A stretch of 64,000 nt of DNA from JADMJV01 sp964649085 (GTDB lineage Bacteria > Vulcanimicrobiota > Xenobia > Xenobiales > JADMJV01): NCBI GenBank assembly GCA_964649085.1, contig CAZYPN010000007.1:62001-126000 (forward strand). The letters are read 5' to 3'. Positions 9,201 to 15,522 of the stretch are shown here, piece after piece (position 1 is the stretch's first letter; each line of letters opens with the position of its first letter). The notes under the pieces are model-generated. The model saw only the letters and a program-made list of their open reading frames with translations, searched no databases and had not been told where the DNA came from. The position numbers were made by a program, and so were the translations under genes.

Positions 9201-9674
9201 CTCGAAAGAAGGCGGTTCGGCAGCGGGGGCCACCGCACTCCAGTCTTCGAGAGCAGCGATGGAAGTGAGCGTTCCCAGAGCCGAGGAACCCGCCAGGCTC
9301 AGTTGTCCGGGAACCCCTCGGGCCACAAACTCGAGCGCACCCTCGGCGACCTTCTCGGCTTCGGCCGACGGTACGGCCTGAATAGACGCCTGTAGGGCCT
9401 TAGACAGGGCCACGGGGACCAAACCCGGAATCCCGGATGCAGCGATTTGAGCGCCGTTCTCGAGCAGACTGCGCTTGAGTTCGGGATGGCCCAGGCGCCC
9501 CGCCAACGAGGCGATATCGCCAGCAAACTGAGCGACCTTGGGATCGGAATCTCGCCGAAAGGCGTCGACCTGAAGCTCGAGCGGCGTAGTTTGCTGTCGA
9601 CTAAGACCTCGAACCGGGGTATTGCGAACTGCCAGAGACTCTCTTAGATGGCGGTCATTATGGACGGGGAGCAT
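6276..9674 (-). CDS. SecA-like preprotein translocase ATPase with N-terminal extension and insertion
   Basis: An 1132-residue SecA paralogue. Residues 1-190 are a helical extension absent from ordinary SecA. Walker A is MGTGEGKT (260-267) and Walker B is LIDEVDQVLLDEAR (about 365-378). A preprotein cross-linking region and the helical scaffold (GRRFTQGLHQALEIKEG, RLAGMTGTA) follow. NBD2 has NMAGRGVDIK and later VVGTERNLDPRIDDQLRGRA; canonical SecA has only a short gap between these, here about 90 residues intervene. The C-terminal zinc motif (CxCx8CH) is missing. All ATPase motifs are intact, so it is probably active as a second, specialised SecA. The gene starts 5 bp after the stop of the Pro/Glu-rich 146-residue gene, suggesting a functional pair. 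Its substrates are unknown. Confidence 0.85.
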   Translation of the reverse strand: MLPVHNDRHLRESLAVRNTPVRGLSRQQTTPLELQVDAFRRDSDPKVAQFAGDIASLAGRLGHPELKRSLLENGAQIAASGIPGLVPVALSKALQASIQAVPSAEAEKVAEGALEFVARGVPGQLSLAGSSALGTLTSIAALEDWSAVAPAAEPPSFEGVPLLQRLQARFSGDDVAAQRLELKEVEHFQKQFEAFSTPAQFQAQTAKLKELIAQGTPLEKLRPQAYALARVAATQALGKTPYDSQMLGALSMDSGTIAQMGTGEGKTLTALMPLYLNALSGKGSHLVTVNDYLAQTGFDELKPAFELLGVSAGLVLKEMSPDQKRAGYAADITYLSNDTLGFDYLGDRTVRDPRQRVQREPFFALIDEVDQVLLDEARVPLIIAGMQPNEEFQQAVDQGAFFRDIVGALVPGEDFRVDRKIHSAFLTDIGQEVVANEVGLAELSKDDPDYAAKMKAGQELRSVLREEARLTEGERDLPEELQAQRGLKKVWHQLLGRPIKSEQSDRLAELRERKAELQQVFPGADLYAEDQMHRVHYLQNALSARGLFRKDRDYTVENGEVQIIDEFKGRISEGRRFTQGLHQALEIKEGLEPKPETHTIASITYPNLFRRYERLAGMTGTAKQAEKEFTEVLGLKVVDVPPNKERKRVDHPDQVYATMEDKFKAVAARVQELFEQGVPVLVATRSVEMNQYVSALLESQGVPNQSLNAQDVKTNTPEENAIIATAGQSGVVTVATNMAGRGVDIKPDPINYKQLAIACDEARRNGKPIVVQLEKEEHAERLIQWFQLPPDPQDHVPFSRGVAAAAAGVVQIRVGDEVAAPADGATLLKGSDFPGRKLVVVGTERNLDPRIDDQLRGRAGRQGAPGETEFHVSLEDDLMRIYSDTDREKLLKLIENGQQDKLRALVDEAQERVMNAQADARLSTAKYDQVANRQREIVWSFRDAWVESSPELQHRSDDAMDVRTTVHDWMVEAFTAAVEEKLEGKRKPSDERLQQAVDAVSSELKFPLELPPGKGSWRERVERSLRDKVAQCEADIEKYRGGLPENMVATHSWRSLLESLDEGWTNQLQVLEDEKQGSNLEAYAGKEPEQAYLERSFKAFDEMWKGVKRGVADKVLHQLAEAASALRNQAQA

Positions 9675-9679
9675 TCACG

Positions 9680-10120
9680 CTAGCTTCGGGCTGAGTTGTC
9701 AGCCTCCTGCCCTTCGCCGGGCTTCTTTACCTGCTCCTGGGGGGCGGGCAGAGCCTTGGGAGCCTCTTTTGGGGCGTCATTCGTGTACCACAGCAGGCCA
9801 TCGGAAGTCATCGGTCCTGCCAGCGTATAAAAGCCTGAGTAGCCACCGCCCACACCCGGACCGTCGGCGTCGTCACCCGCAGGGCGGACGTCTTCTTCGC
9901 TTTCCGTTTCTTCGGGCAAGGGTAAGGCCGGGGGAGTCACCGGTGCGTCGCCAGCTTCGACCTGAACATTCTGCCAGAAATTGGGGCGTGCGAACTCACA
10001 CTTCACATCGGTTGTAGAAATGGAGAAAGACTCCTGGGGAACCGATTCCGCTGAAGGTTTCTCTTTGGGCCGAACCACCAGAGCGAGGGTATTGGTTTCT
10101 CGAACGCTGCCTAATTTCAC
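9680..10120 (-). CDS. Unrecognised 146-residue acidic, Pro-rich protein upstream of SecA-like gene
   Basis: A GTG start at 10120 has AGGAG about 6 bp upstream on the minus strand. The first 55 residues (MKLGSVRETNTLALVVRPKE onward) may form a small beta domain. The rest is rich in Pro, Glu, Asp and Gly and probably disordered, with one aromatic island (GGYSGFYTLAG). There is no signal peptide, membrane helix or cysteine pair. It is the first gene of a probable operon with the SecA-like ATPase 5 bp downstream, so an accessory or substrate role is possible but unproven. No family recognised. Confidence 0.65.
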   Translation of the reverse strand: MKLGSVRETNTLALVVRPKEKPSAESVPQESFSISTTDVKCEFARPNFWQNVQVEAGDAPVTPPALPLPEETESEEDVRPAGDDADGPGVGGGYSGFYTLAGPMTSDGLLWYTNDAPKEAPKALPAPQEQVKKPGEGQEADNSARS

Positions 10121-10242
10121 CGTGTATCTCCTGTCTGACCAACCTGAGGGACCCCATCCCGCCTACCCAGAGTAACCAGCAAGGAGTGACTGAAGGTGAA
10201 AAAAATGTAACCCTCGCCCCATCCCAACGGGACCGCTGTACC

Positions 10243-10265
10243 GGGGTGGACTTGCTGAAGTCCCC
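10243..10265. repeat. Perfect hairpin in divergent intergenic region
   Basis: GGACTT (10248-10253), GCTG loop, AAGTCC (10258-10263), extended by a GG/CC pair past a bulged T. It lies about 45 bp before the TPR protein start in the 186-bp gap between divergent genes. No T-run follows, so it is not a terminator; it could be a leader structure or binding site. Nothing else is evident in this gap. Confidence 0.35.
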
Positions 10266-10306
10266 GCTCGGGAGGGGATTTAACCCGCCGTCGAAAGGCA
10301 GCCACG

Positions 10307-11680
10307 GTGTCGTGGAACCTTCTTCGCCGGGCGGTAACCCTCTCGCGCCAGAGCCAACATTCGGAGGCCCTGGAGCTGGCGGCGCAACTGCTGGGTACGT
10401 CCCCACAGGACCCCCGGATGTTCTATCAAGTGGCCCTGATCCAATTGGAGGGCGAGCAGCCCGAACTGGCACTTGAGACCCTGGCACAAAGCGAGAAGCA
10501 GCAGCCCGATTCACCCGTATTGCATCTCTACCGCGCCATGGCCCAGGGCCAGCTCGAGCATTGGGAACTGGCCTGGCATTCCGCTGAGCAGCTTCAAAGG
10601 GTCTGCCCCGCCAATCAATTCCTGGCCACTCTCTTGTGCTGGCTCCATCTGGGAGCGCATCGTATCGAGCAGGCCCTGGAAGTGGAACAGATCGAGCGCC
10701 CGGTGCACTGGGTGCAGTGGTTCCGCCCGGAACTGGCGCCCTTCCCGCCGCTGCTCTCCCGACTGTTACTGCAGGTAGAACGCTACCTGTTGCCGCTCGA
10801 AGTGCCGATCCTGCAAGGCGACACCGCTCCCGACGACCCCACCGAGATCGAAGTTGAACCCGTGCGCTGGACGATGGAGGGCCTATCGCGCTCGATCAGG
10901 GGCTATCTGGCCCAGCGCGAGGGGGTAAAATACTGGGAGAAAAGCTTTCACCATTCGCCTCAGCGACGCCACGAGTATCTTCGCAAAGCGATTGTGGCCC
11001 AGCGTCGGGCCGTTGAACTTGAGCCACATCAATTCCGCGGCCACTACTATCTGGGCGAGGCCTTGCTCTTCGGCAGTGCGGCCCCCCCGTCGTTTCGGGC
11101 CAACCGCGACGAACTGGAAGAGGCCCAGCGCTGCCTGATCCACTCGTGGGCGCGCGAGGGCGGGCACCCTTATCTTTTTTACTATCTGGGGCGGTGCAGC
11201 CAGATGCTGGGCAAACCCCTGGCGGCCCGAACCTACCTGGAGAAAGCCCTGGAAAAGTTTGTCAAGTTTCCCGAGGCCCACTATGCCCTGGGACAGGTGG
11301 AGTTGCTGATGGGCAATGCCGTGCTCGCTCGGAACTGGCTCAAACGCAGCGTGAGCAGTGACTTCTTGCCGGTGGTTCGAGACCGACTGCAGGAACTGGC
11401 CAGCGCCTTTCGCGACGGCCGCCTGGAGCAACGCCCGGCTATGCCCGATTGGCCTCCAGTTCAGCCCACAACGGATAGTGATCCGACAACTCTGGCCGCA
11501 GATCCAGTTGAAAGTGGCTCAACTTCCAGTGAGGAGAAGCCAGAATCGCATCAATCCGAGGACCCTCAACTCCCCCCTGAAAACCGTGATAGGTCCCCTG
11601 ATGAGCCAGACCCTGCTGACTCTGACAGTCTGTCCAGTCCGCCAGCACCCCCCCGCCAGACCACAGATCCGGTTCATTAA
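10307..11680 (+). CDS. Tetratricopeptide-repeat protein with disordered acidic tail
   Basis: The start is GTG 10307 with AAAGG 8 bp upstream. Residues 1-375 are helical repeats in TPR style (SQHSEALELAAQLLGTSPQD, PELALETLAQSEKQQPDSP, LAARTYLEKALEKFVKFPEA, AHYALGQVELLMGNAVLARN). There is no signal peptide or membrane segment, so it is cytosolic and probably a scaffold. The last ~80 residues are Pro/Ser/Asp/Glu-rich low complexity, and are exactly the part of the gene that overlaps the convergent nuclease gene for 242 bp. The tail composition is therefore probably dictated by the antisense coding sequence. The partner is unknown. Confidence 0.75.
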   Translation: MSWNLLRRAVTLSRQSQHSEALELAAQLLGTSPQDPRMFYQVALIQLEGEQPELALETLAQSEKQQPDSPVLHLYRAMAQGQLEHWELAWHSAEQLQRVCPANQFLATLLCWLHLGAHRIEQALEVEQIERPVHWVQWFRPELAPFPPLLSRLLLQVERYLLPLEVPILQGDTAPDDPTEIEVEPVRWTMEGLSRSIRGYLAQREGVKYWEKSFHHSPQRRHEYLRKAIVAQRRAVELEPHQFRGHYYLGEALLFGSAAPPSFRANRDELEEAQRCLIHSWAREGGHPYLFYYLGRCSQMLGKPLAARTYLEKALEKFVKFPEAHYALGQVELLMGNAVLARNWLKRSVSSDFLPVVRDRLQELASAFRDGRLEQRPAMPDWPPVQPTTDSDPTTLAADPVESGSTSSEEKPESHQSEDPQLPPENRDRSPDEPDPADSDSLSSPPAPPRQTTDPVH

Positions 11681-12170
11681 AGTCTCCGACCAACAGGGCC
11701 GGCATATCCTGTTGAACCAGGCGACGGGCCACCAGGTCGAATCCCTGGCGGCGAGCCTCTGCCCCGGCATGGTCGAGATGCACGTTGGCCACCCAGAAAC
11801 TCTGCCCCTGGTCGCCCTGAATCCGGGCCAAAGAGCAGGTGCGCGGCAGCATGGCGTCCCAGCCTCGCGAGACCTTCTGCGGCTCGGTGGAGAGCCAGAA
11901 TGTCGTCGCCTCGGCAAACCACCAGGGGTCTCGCACGTACCAGCAACACTGCTCGTCCATCCCCTTCAGGTCACGACAGACGCCGTAACTACGGTAGCCG
12001 GGCAACAAACTGTCGAGGTCGCGGCGTTGCTGTGGCAAGACTTCCTGAAGGGCCACGAGGTCGGCACCCAAATCTCGTAAGTATTCCCCCACGGCGGTGC
12101 GCCTTCGACTCCAGCAGTGTGCTCCGTCGGCCGGATTGTCGTAGCGAAGATTGAGCGAGAGAACCTTCAT
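11439..12170 (-). CDS. Endonuclease/exonuclease/phosphatase (EEP) family hydrolase
   Basis: A 243-residue protein with the full EEP motif set: LSLNLRYDNP near the start (metal-site Asn), ALQEVLPQQ (metal-binding Glu), NVHLDHAG (His/Asp), VGDFNEPD, GPRIDAILAS and the terminal SDHYPLWAEL with catalytic Asp-His. Members are Mg-dependent phosphodiesterases acting on nucleic acids, phosphoinositides or sphingolipids; the N-LRYDNP-D motif resembles the COG3568/ElsH-like group. The substrate is not predictable. There is no signal peptide. The gene runs 242 bp into the 3' end of the opposite TPR gene, and these bases carry its SDHYP active-site motif, so this frame is under functional constraint. Confidence 0.85.
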   Translation of the reverse strand: MKVLSLNLRYDNPADGAHCWSRRRTAVGEYLRDLGADLVALQEVLPQQRRDLDSLLPGYRSYGVCRDLKGMDEQCCWYVRDPWWFAEATTFWLSTEPQKVSRGWDAMLPRTCSLARIQGDQGQSFWVANVHLDHAGAEARRQGFDLVARRLVQQDMPALLVGDFNEPDLWSGGGVLADWTDCQSQQGLAHQGTYHGFQGGVEGPRIDAILASPHWKLSHFQLDLRPELSDHYPLWAELEANRA

Positions 12171-12292
12171 CTCTCGGCGGTTCCACTCGCCATAAGCAGC
12201 CCCCTTTCTTTTGAATTTTAATCAAGGAATCCTCAAGCCCTGGGGGAAGGCACAGGGAGTTCGTTTATTTTCATCATCGGGAGCAGGTTGCT

Positions 12293-12580
12293 ATGGCTGA
12301 AATGGATTCTTTTGAGTGGATGCAGGCTGAGGGGTTCTTTGAAGACCCGGCCATCGCCTCGGCGGTAAAACGCATGCGGCCCGACCTCAAGCGCGTCGAA
12401 GGGCTGCGCGACAAGGCCAGAAGCCAGGGGCTTCCACTCGATCAGCCCATCACCCTCGAGTTCTTTCTCGAAGCCATGGATGCTTACGTTCAGTTTATGG
12501 TCAGCCATCGCTACGTCATCAAGGCTTTGCTGGAACGCAGCATGCGCAACCAGCTTGGGCTGGAGCAAAGTCGCGAATAA
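12293..12580 (+). CDS. Small unrecognised helical protein (95 residues)
   Basis: The ATG at 12293 is preceded by GGGAGCAGG about 5-12 bp upstream. The protein is charged and predicted helical (MAEMDSFEWMQAEGFFEDP, EFFLEAMDAYVQFMVSHR), soluble, without cysteines or a recognisable domain. It stands between the EEP gene (minus) and the degenerate receiver gene (plus, 89 bp downstream) and may share the latter's transcript. No function can be assigned. Confidence 0.65.
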   Translation: MAEMDSFEWMQAEGFFEDPAIASAVKRMRPDLKRVEGLRDKARSQGLPLDQPITLEFFLEAMDAYVQFMVSHRYVIKALLERSMRNQLGLEQSRE

Positions 12581-12636
12581 TTGTTGCCGCGATGTGAACT
12601 GGCACACAGCGTCTATAGCTCAAAAGGACTATCCTG

Positions 12637-12666
12637 GGAGCATCAAACCTCCAAAGGAGTTGCTCC
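12637..12666 (+). promoter_or_regulatory. Hairpin that pairs the ribosome binding site of the receiver gene
   Basis: GGAGCA (12637-12642) can pair with TGCTCC (12661-12666). Inside it, CTCC (12649-12652) pairs with GGAG (12656-12659), the Shine-Dalgarno of the gene starting at 12670, around an AAA loop. The fold would hide the ribosome site. This is read from the sequence; no energy was computed. Confidence 0.4.
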
Positions 12667-12669
12667 GTC

Positions 12670-13101
12670 ATGTGGATCCGCCCAGAAAACACCGTCCTGC
12701 TGGTTGAACCCGACACGTTTATGCGCCGCTGCCTGACCAGCGCTCTACAGCAGGCCGGATATCGGGTGCTGCAGACCGGCGACGGCCCCGAGGCGCTGCA
12801 ACTGGTGCGAAACAATCCGCGCATCCGCATGGTCATCAGCGAAGTTCTGCTGCCCAATTCACCGGTCAACAGCTTCTTGCGAGACCTGCGTAAGCTGCGC
12901 CGCGACCTGCCGGTGCTCTTCACCTCCGGAATTCAACCCCAGCTCCTCAACCAGAGCCTGCCCCAGCGCGATATTCTGGCCAAACCCTTCAGCCCGGAGG
13001 CCCTGGTCGAGCGGGTTGGACGTCAACTGCGGGGACCCGCCCCCAACCAGGGAAAGCTACGACCTCCCTACAAGGAGCGCAGTAAAACCCCGCAACAGTG
13101 A
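12670..13101 (+). CDS. Degenerate receiver-domain protein (phospho-acceptor Asp replaced by Glu)
   Basis: A 143-residue, stand-alone CheY-like receiver. VLLVEPDTFMRRCLTSALQQ supplies the acidic pocket (E13, D15) and DILAKPFSP the conserved lysine K105. The strand-3 position where the phospho-acceptor Asp should be reads MVISEVLLP, giving Glu58. Glu cannot be phosphorylated in the usual way and often mimics the phosphorylated state, so this may be a constitutively 'on' or signal-independent receiver (inference). After the domain there is a short basic tail and no output domain. No histidine kinase is nearby. Its ribosome site AAAGGAG lies within a potential hairpin. Confidence 0.82.
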   Translation: MWIRPENTVLLVEPDTFMRRCLTSALQQAGYRVLQTGDGPEALQLVRNNPRIRMVISEVLLPNSPVNSFLRDLRKLRRDLPVLFTSGIQPQLLNQSLPQRDILAKPFSPEALVERVGRQLRGPAPNQGKLRPPYKERSKTPQQ

Positions 13102-13102
13102 C

Positions 13103-13606
13103 TCAGCCTTCCCCCCAGCCCAGATAGCGCGCCCAGGATTGACGTGCCGCATCGCGTCGAGCCATGAGCCAGTGCACCAGGGCGGGTTTGCGGGGCTTGC
13201 TGAGCAGTTTCATGCCGGCCTCGTCCGGGGTTCGATTGTTCTTCAGTCGATTGCAGGTGCCGCAGGCGCAGACGCAGTTTTCCCAGGAATCGCGTCCGCC
13301 CCGACTGCGCGGATGGATGTGGTCCACGGTGTCGCCCGAGCGCCCACAATACTGACAGGTTCCTCGGTCGCGCAGAATGACGTTCTTCCGGGTGAGCGGC
13401 ACTTCTTTGAAAGGCCGCCGAATGTAGTAAAGCATTCGCACCACGGAAGGCATGCCGATCGCCCGAGACACGCCCGCAATGGCACGCCCCTGCACCGCCT
13501 CCACAATCTCCGCCTTCTTTCTCAGAACTAGCGAAATCGCCCGTCGGACACTGGTGACGTTGAGGTATTCGTAGCTGGCGTTGAGTACTAAAACCGACCC
13601 TTTCAT
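13103..13606 (-). CDS. HNH endonuclease
   Basis: I choose ATG 13606, with GAGGTGGGC just upstream; the in-frame GTG at 13612 lies inside that ribosome site. The protein (167 residues) has the N-terminus KGSVLVLNASYEYLNV common to a bacterial HNH subfamily. Its nuclease core is CQYCGRSGDTVDHIHPRSRG, then WENCVCACGTCNRLKNNRTP: two Cys pairs for structural zinc, the Asp-His catalytic pair and the following Asn. It is predicted to cut DNA. No methylase, toxin or intron is adjacent, so it is more likely a genomic maintenance nuclease than a defence or homing enzyme; the role of this subfamily is unknown to me. Confidence 0.85.
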   Translation of the reverse strand: MKGSVLVLNASYEYLNVTSVRRAISLVLRKKAEIVEAVQGRAIAGVSRAIGMPSVVRMLYYIRRPFKEVPLTRKNVILRDRGTCQYCGRSGDTVDHIHPRSRGGRDSWENCVCACGTCNRLKNNRTPDEAGMKLLSKPRKPALVHWLMARRDAARQSWARYLGWGEG

Positions 13607-13623
13607 GCCCACCTCAAGTGAGG

Positions 13624-13652
13624 ATCAAAGCAAGGAATGTGAGCATTGTCAA
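13624..13652 (-). promoter_or_regulatory. Candidate sigma-70-type promoter for the HNH gene
   Basis: On the minus strand TTGACA (13652-13647), a 17-bp spacer, then TTTGAT (13629-13624). The -35 is a perfect consensus; the -10 matches 4 of 6. It lies about 18 bp before the HNH start, which would leave a very short leader. Confidence 0.5.
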
Positions 13653-13708
13653 GAACAAGCGGCAAAAGCCCGGCAGGACTTGAATCTCATTCTAGCAAAG
13701 GAGCCCCC

Positions 13709-14191
13709 ATGTTTGGAACCTCAAGCCGCAGCGCCACCGTGCTGGAAAACTATCGAGATCTGGTCGAGGAGATTCTCACCGATCTGGGCATCGACCCTCA
13801 GGAAAACCTGGAAGAAGCCCAGGAGAAAAAGCACTACAGCTGGTGTGTCCGGCGCGGCTCGGCCAACGTCTTCATCGAACTCTTCACCGAGAACGAGGAT
13901 AGCTACTTCATGGTCGACTGCCCGTTGCTGCGCCTGCCGACTGAAGGACAGCGCGAAGCCTTTTATCGCCGCCTCCTGGAGCTGAACGACAAACTGGTCG
14001 AGGCCGCCCTGGTGGTGCGCGGCGAAGAAGTTCACCTGGTGGGCATTCGCCCCCTTCGTGGCCTGGACTCCGACGAGGCCAGCGGCATGCTCGATCGCAT
14101 TTCGGCCTGGGCCGACAGCCTGGACAATCAGCTTTCAGAAGAATTCGGAGCCCCTCTGTGGGAATCGCCCGCTCCAGAGAAGTCGGCCTAG
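13709..14191 (+). CDS. YbjN-domain protein
   Basis: The start is ATG 13709 with AAAGGAG 5-6 bp upstream. The 160-residue protein matches the YbjN / type III secretion chaperone-like fold: LENYRDLVEEILTDLGIDPQ, then alternating strands (YSWCVRRGSANVFIELF, SYFMVDCPLLRLP), then LLELNDKLVEAALVVRGEEV. Proteins of this fold act as protein-binding or chaperone-like factors, and YbjN in enterics affects motility and stress responses. It is cytosolic. The RNA methyltransferase begins 34 bp before this gene's stop in another frame, with its own GGAG within this coding sequence, so the two are coupled. Confidence 0.75.
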   Translation: MFGTSSRSATVLENYRDLVEEILTDLGIDPQENLEEAQEKKHYSWCVRRGSANVFIELFTENEDSYFMVDCPLLRLPTEGQREAFYRRLLELNDKLVEAALVVRGEEVHLVGIRPLRGLDSDEASGMLDRISAWADSLDNQLSEEFGAPLWESPAPEKSA

Positions 14192-15522
14192 CCGACTGGA
14201 TTCGGCGGGTCTACGGTCAGCCGAATCCATTGCCCGAGGTCACGGGCTGCAACGCTCGTCCCGCTGGCCGCTGCAGCCTGTGCTGGGCCGGGCGTCTTCC
14301 CTATGCCAAAGAAGTGCGTCTGCGCCAGAAAGCTCTCGAGCAGTGGTTGAAAGAGCTGGAACTGCCGCTGAGCAAATTTCTCAGTGCCGGCAATGGTCGC
14401 TCGTATCGGCAGGTCAGCAAGCGACGCTGGCTGGCCCAGGCCAAGCGCCTGGTGATGTCCGAGGGTCGCGAGAAGGGCTGGTCGGTCGGCGGCTGCCAAC
14501 TCGAACCCGCTGGCCACGCCTCCATCTATCAGTTCCTCGCCGCCGAACTGGTGCGCAGCCCGCTGCGACATCACCTCAACTACGTGATCGTCAAGGGCCT
14601 CGAAGAACTGGTGGTGCTGTTCAACCTCAGCTCTCGTCGAGCCGAGCGCGCCGAAATGAATCGGCTTTCGCGACGCCTCAGTGAGCAGTGCCCTCAGGTC
14701 AAAGGGGTTTGGCTGGTGCAGGGCAGCAAAGACGACGAGTATTACCTCAACATTCGGCCGGGCGACAGTGAAAGGCTCTTCGGCGTGGACCATCTGAGCA
14801 GCCACAATCTGGACTACTCACCGCTGGGCTTTTCTCAGGTCAACGCTCAGGCCGTGCCCCTGCTCCTGGAAACCACCCGTCAGTGGCTCGGCGACGCCTC
14901 GATGCCCATGCTCGACCTCTTCTGTGGCCACGGGCTTTTCTCGCTACAACTGGGGCGCACCGGGCCCTGCCTGGGGCTGGACGCCGCCTCCATCTCGCTG
15001 GACTGGGCCCGACGCAATGCCCGCAAACTCCATTCTTCGGCCAGGTTCAAGCGCTGGGATCTGCTGCGCGAACCCATACCCGAGCGTTTTTTCCCCAATC
15101 AACCCTGGGTGGCGGTAGTCGACCCGCCCCGTCCGGGTGTCAGCCGAGAATGGGTTGAGCACCTGGCAGCCCGAGGTCCCCAGCGGGTGGTGCACTGGGT
15201 TTGCGATAGCTCTCGACTGGCCCGACAGGCCCAGGCCTGGCGCAAGGCCGGCTATCGCATTGCCCAACTGATCGCGGTAGACATGTTTGCCGGCACCGAC
15301 GCCATCGAGATCGGGCTGATGCTGGAGCCGAGCCAGGAGCCACGAGGAGGCACCCCGCGAAGAGCGAAAACACGCCGTCCATCAACGAAAGTAGGGGCTG
15401 CTGTTCCATGCAAATCGCCGAAAAAACCCGCCAATTCACAAGCTTCATCAACGGGGTCTGGTACCCGGCCGAATCGAGCCGGACGCTCGACAACCAGAAC
15501 CCGGCCACGGGGGAAAGCCTAG
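14158..15522 (+). CDS. TrmA/RlmD-family RNA (uracil-5)-methyltransferase-like protein
   Basis: A GTG start at 14158 is backed by GGAG 7 bp upstream. Four cysteines, C31-x7-C39-x2-C42-x70-C113, match the spacing of the [4Fe-4S] ligands of RlmD closely. The C-terminal Rossmann domain has MLDLFCGHGLFSLQLG (SAM site), VVDPPRPGVS (motif IV) and WVCDSSRLA, where the Cys should be the nucleophile that attacks U6. It should methylate C5 of a uridine in rRNA or tRNA; which site is unclear. There is no separate TRAM domain at the N-terminus. The final ~60 residues are basic and low in complexity and overlap the dehydrogenase gene for 115 bp. Confidence 0.8.
   Translation: MGIARSREVGLADWIRRVYGQPNPLPEVTGCNARPAGRCSLCWAGRLPYAKEVRLRQKALEQWLKELELPLSKFLSAGNGRSYRQVSKRRWLAQAKRLVMSEGREKGWSVGGCQLEPAGHASIYQFLAAELVRSPLRHHLNYVIVKGLEELVVLFNLSSRRAERAEMNRLSRRLSEQCPQVKGVWLVQGSKDDEYYLNIRPGDSERLFGVDHLSSHNLDYSPLGFSQVNAQAVPLLLETTRQWLGDASMPMLDLFCGHGLFSLQLGRTGPCLGLDAASISLDWARRNARKLHSSARFKRWDLLREPIPERFFPNQPWVAVVDPPRPGVSREWVEHLAARGPQRVVHWVCDSSRLARQAQAWRKAGYRIAQLIAVDMFAGTDAIEIGLMLEPSQEPRGGTPRRAKTRRPSTKVGAAVPCKSPKKPANSQASSTGSGTRPNRAGRSTTRTRPRGKA

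Noticed and set aside
12601..12640. tRNA-like string near the sequence GTCTATAGCTCAAAAGG
   Set aside because: No acceptor stem, no T-arm and no CCA or anticodon arm at the right spacing.
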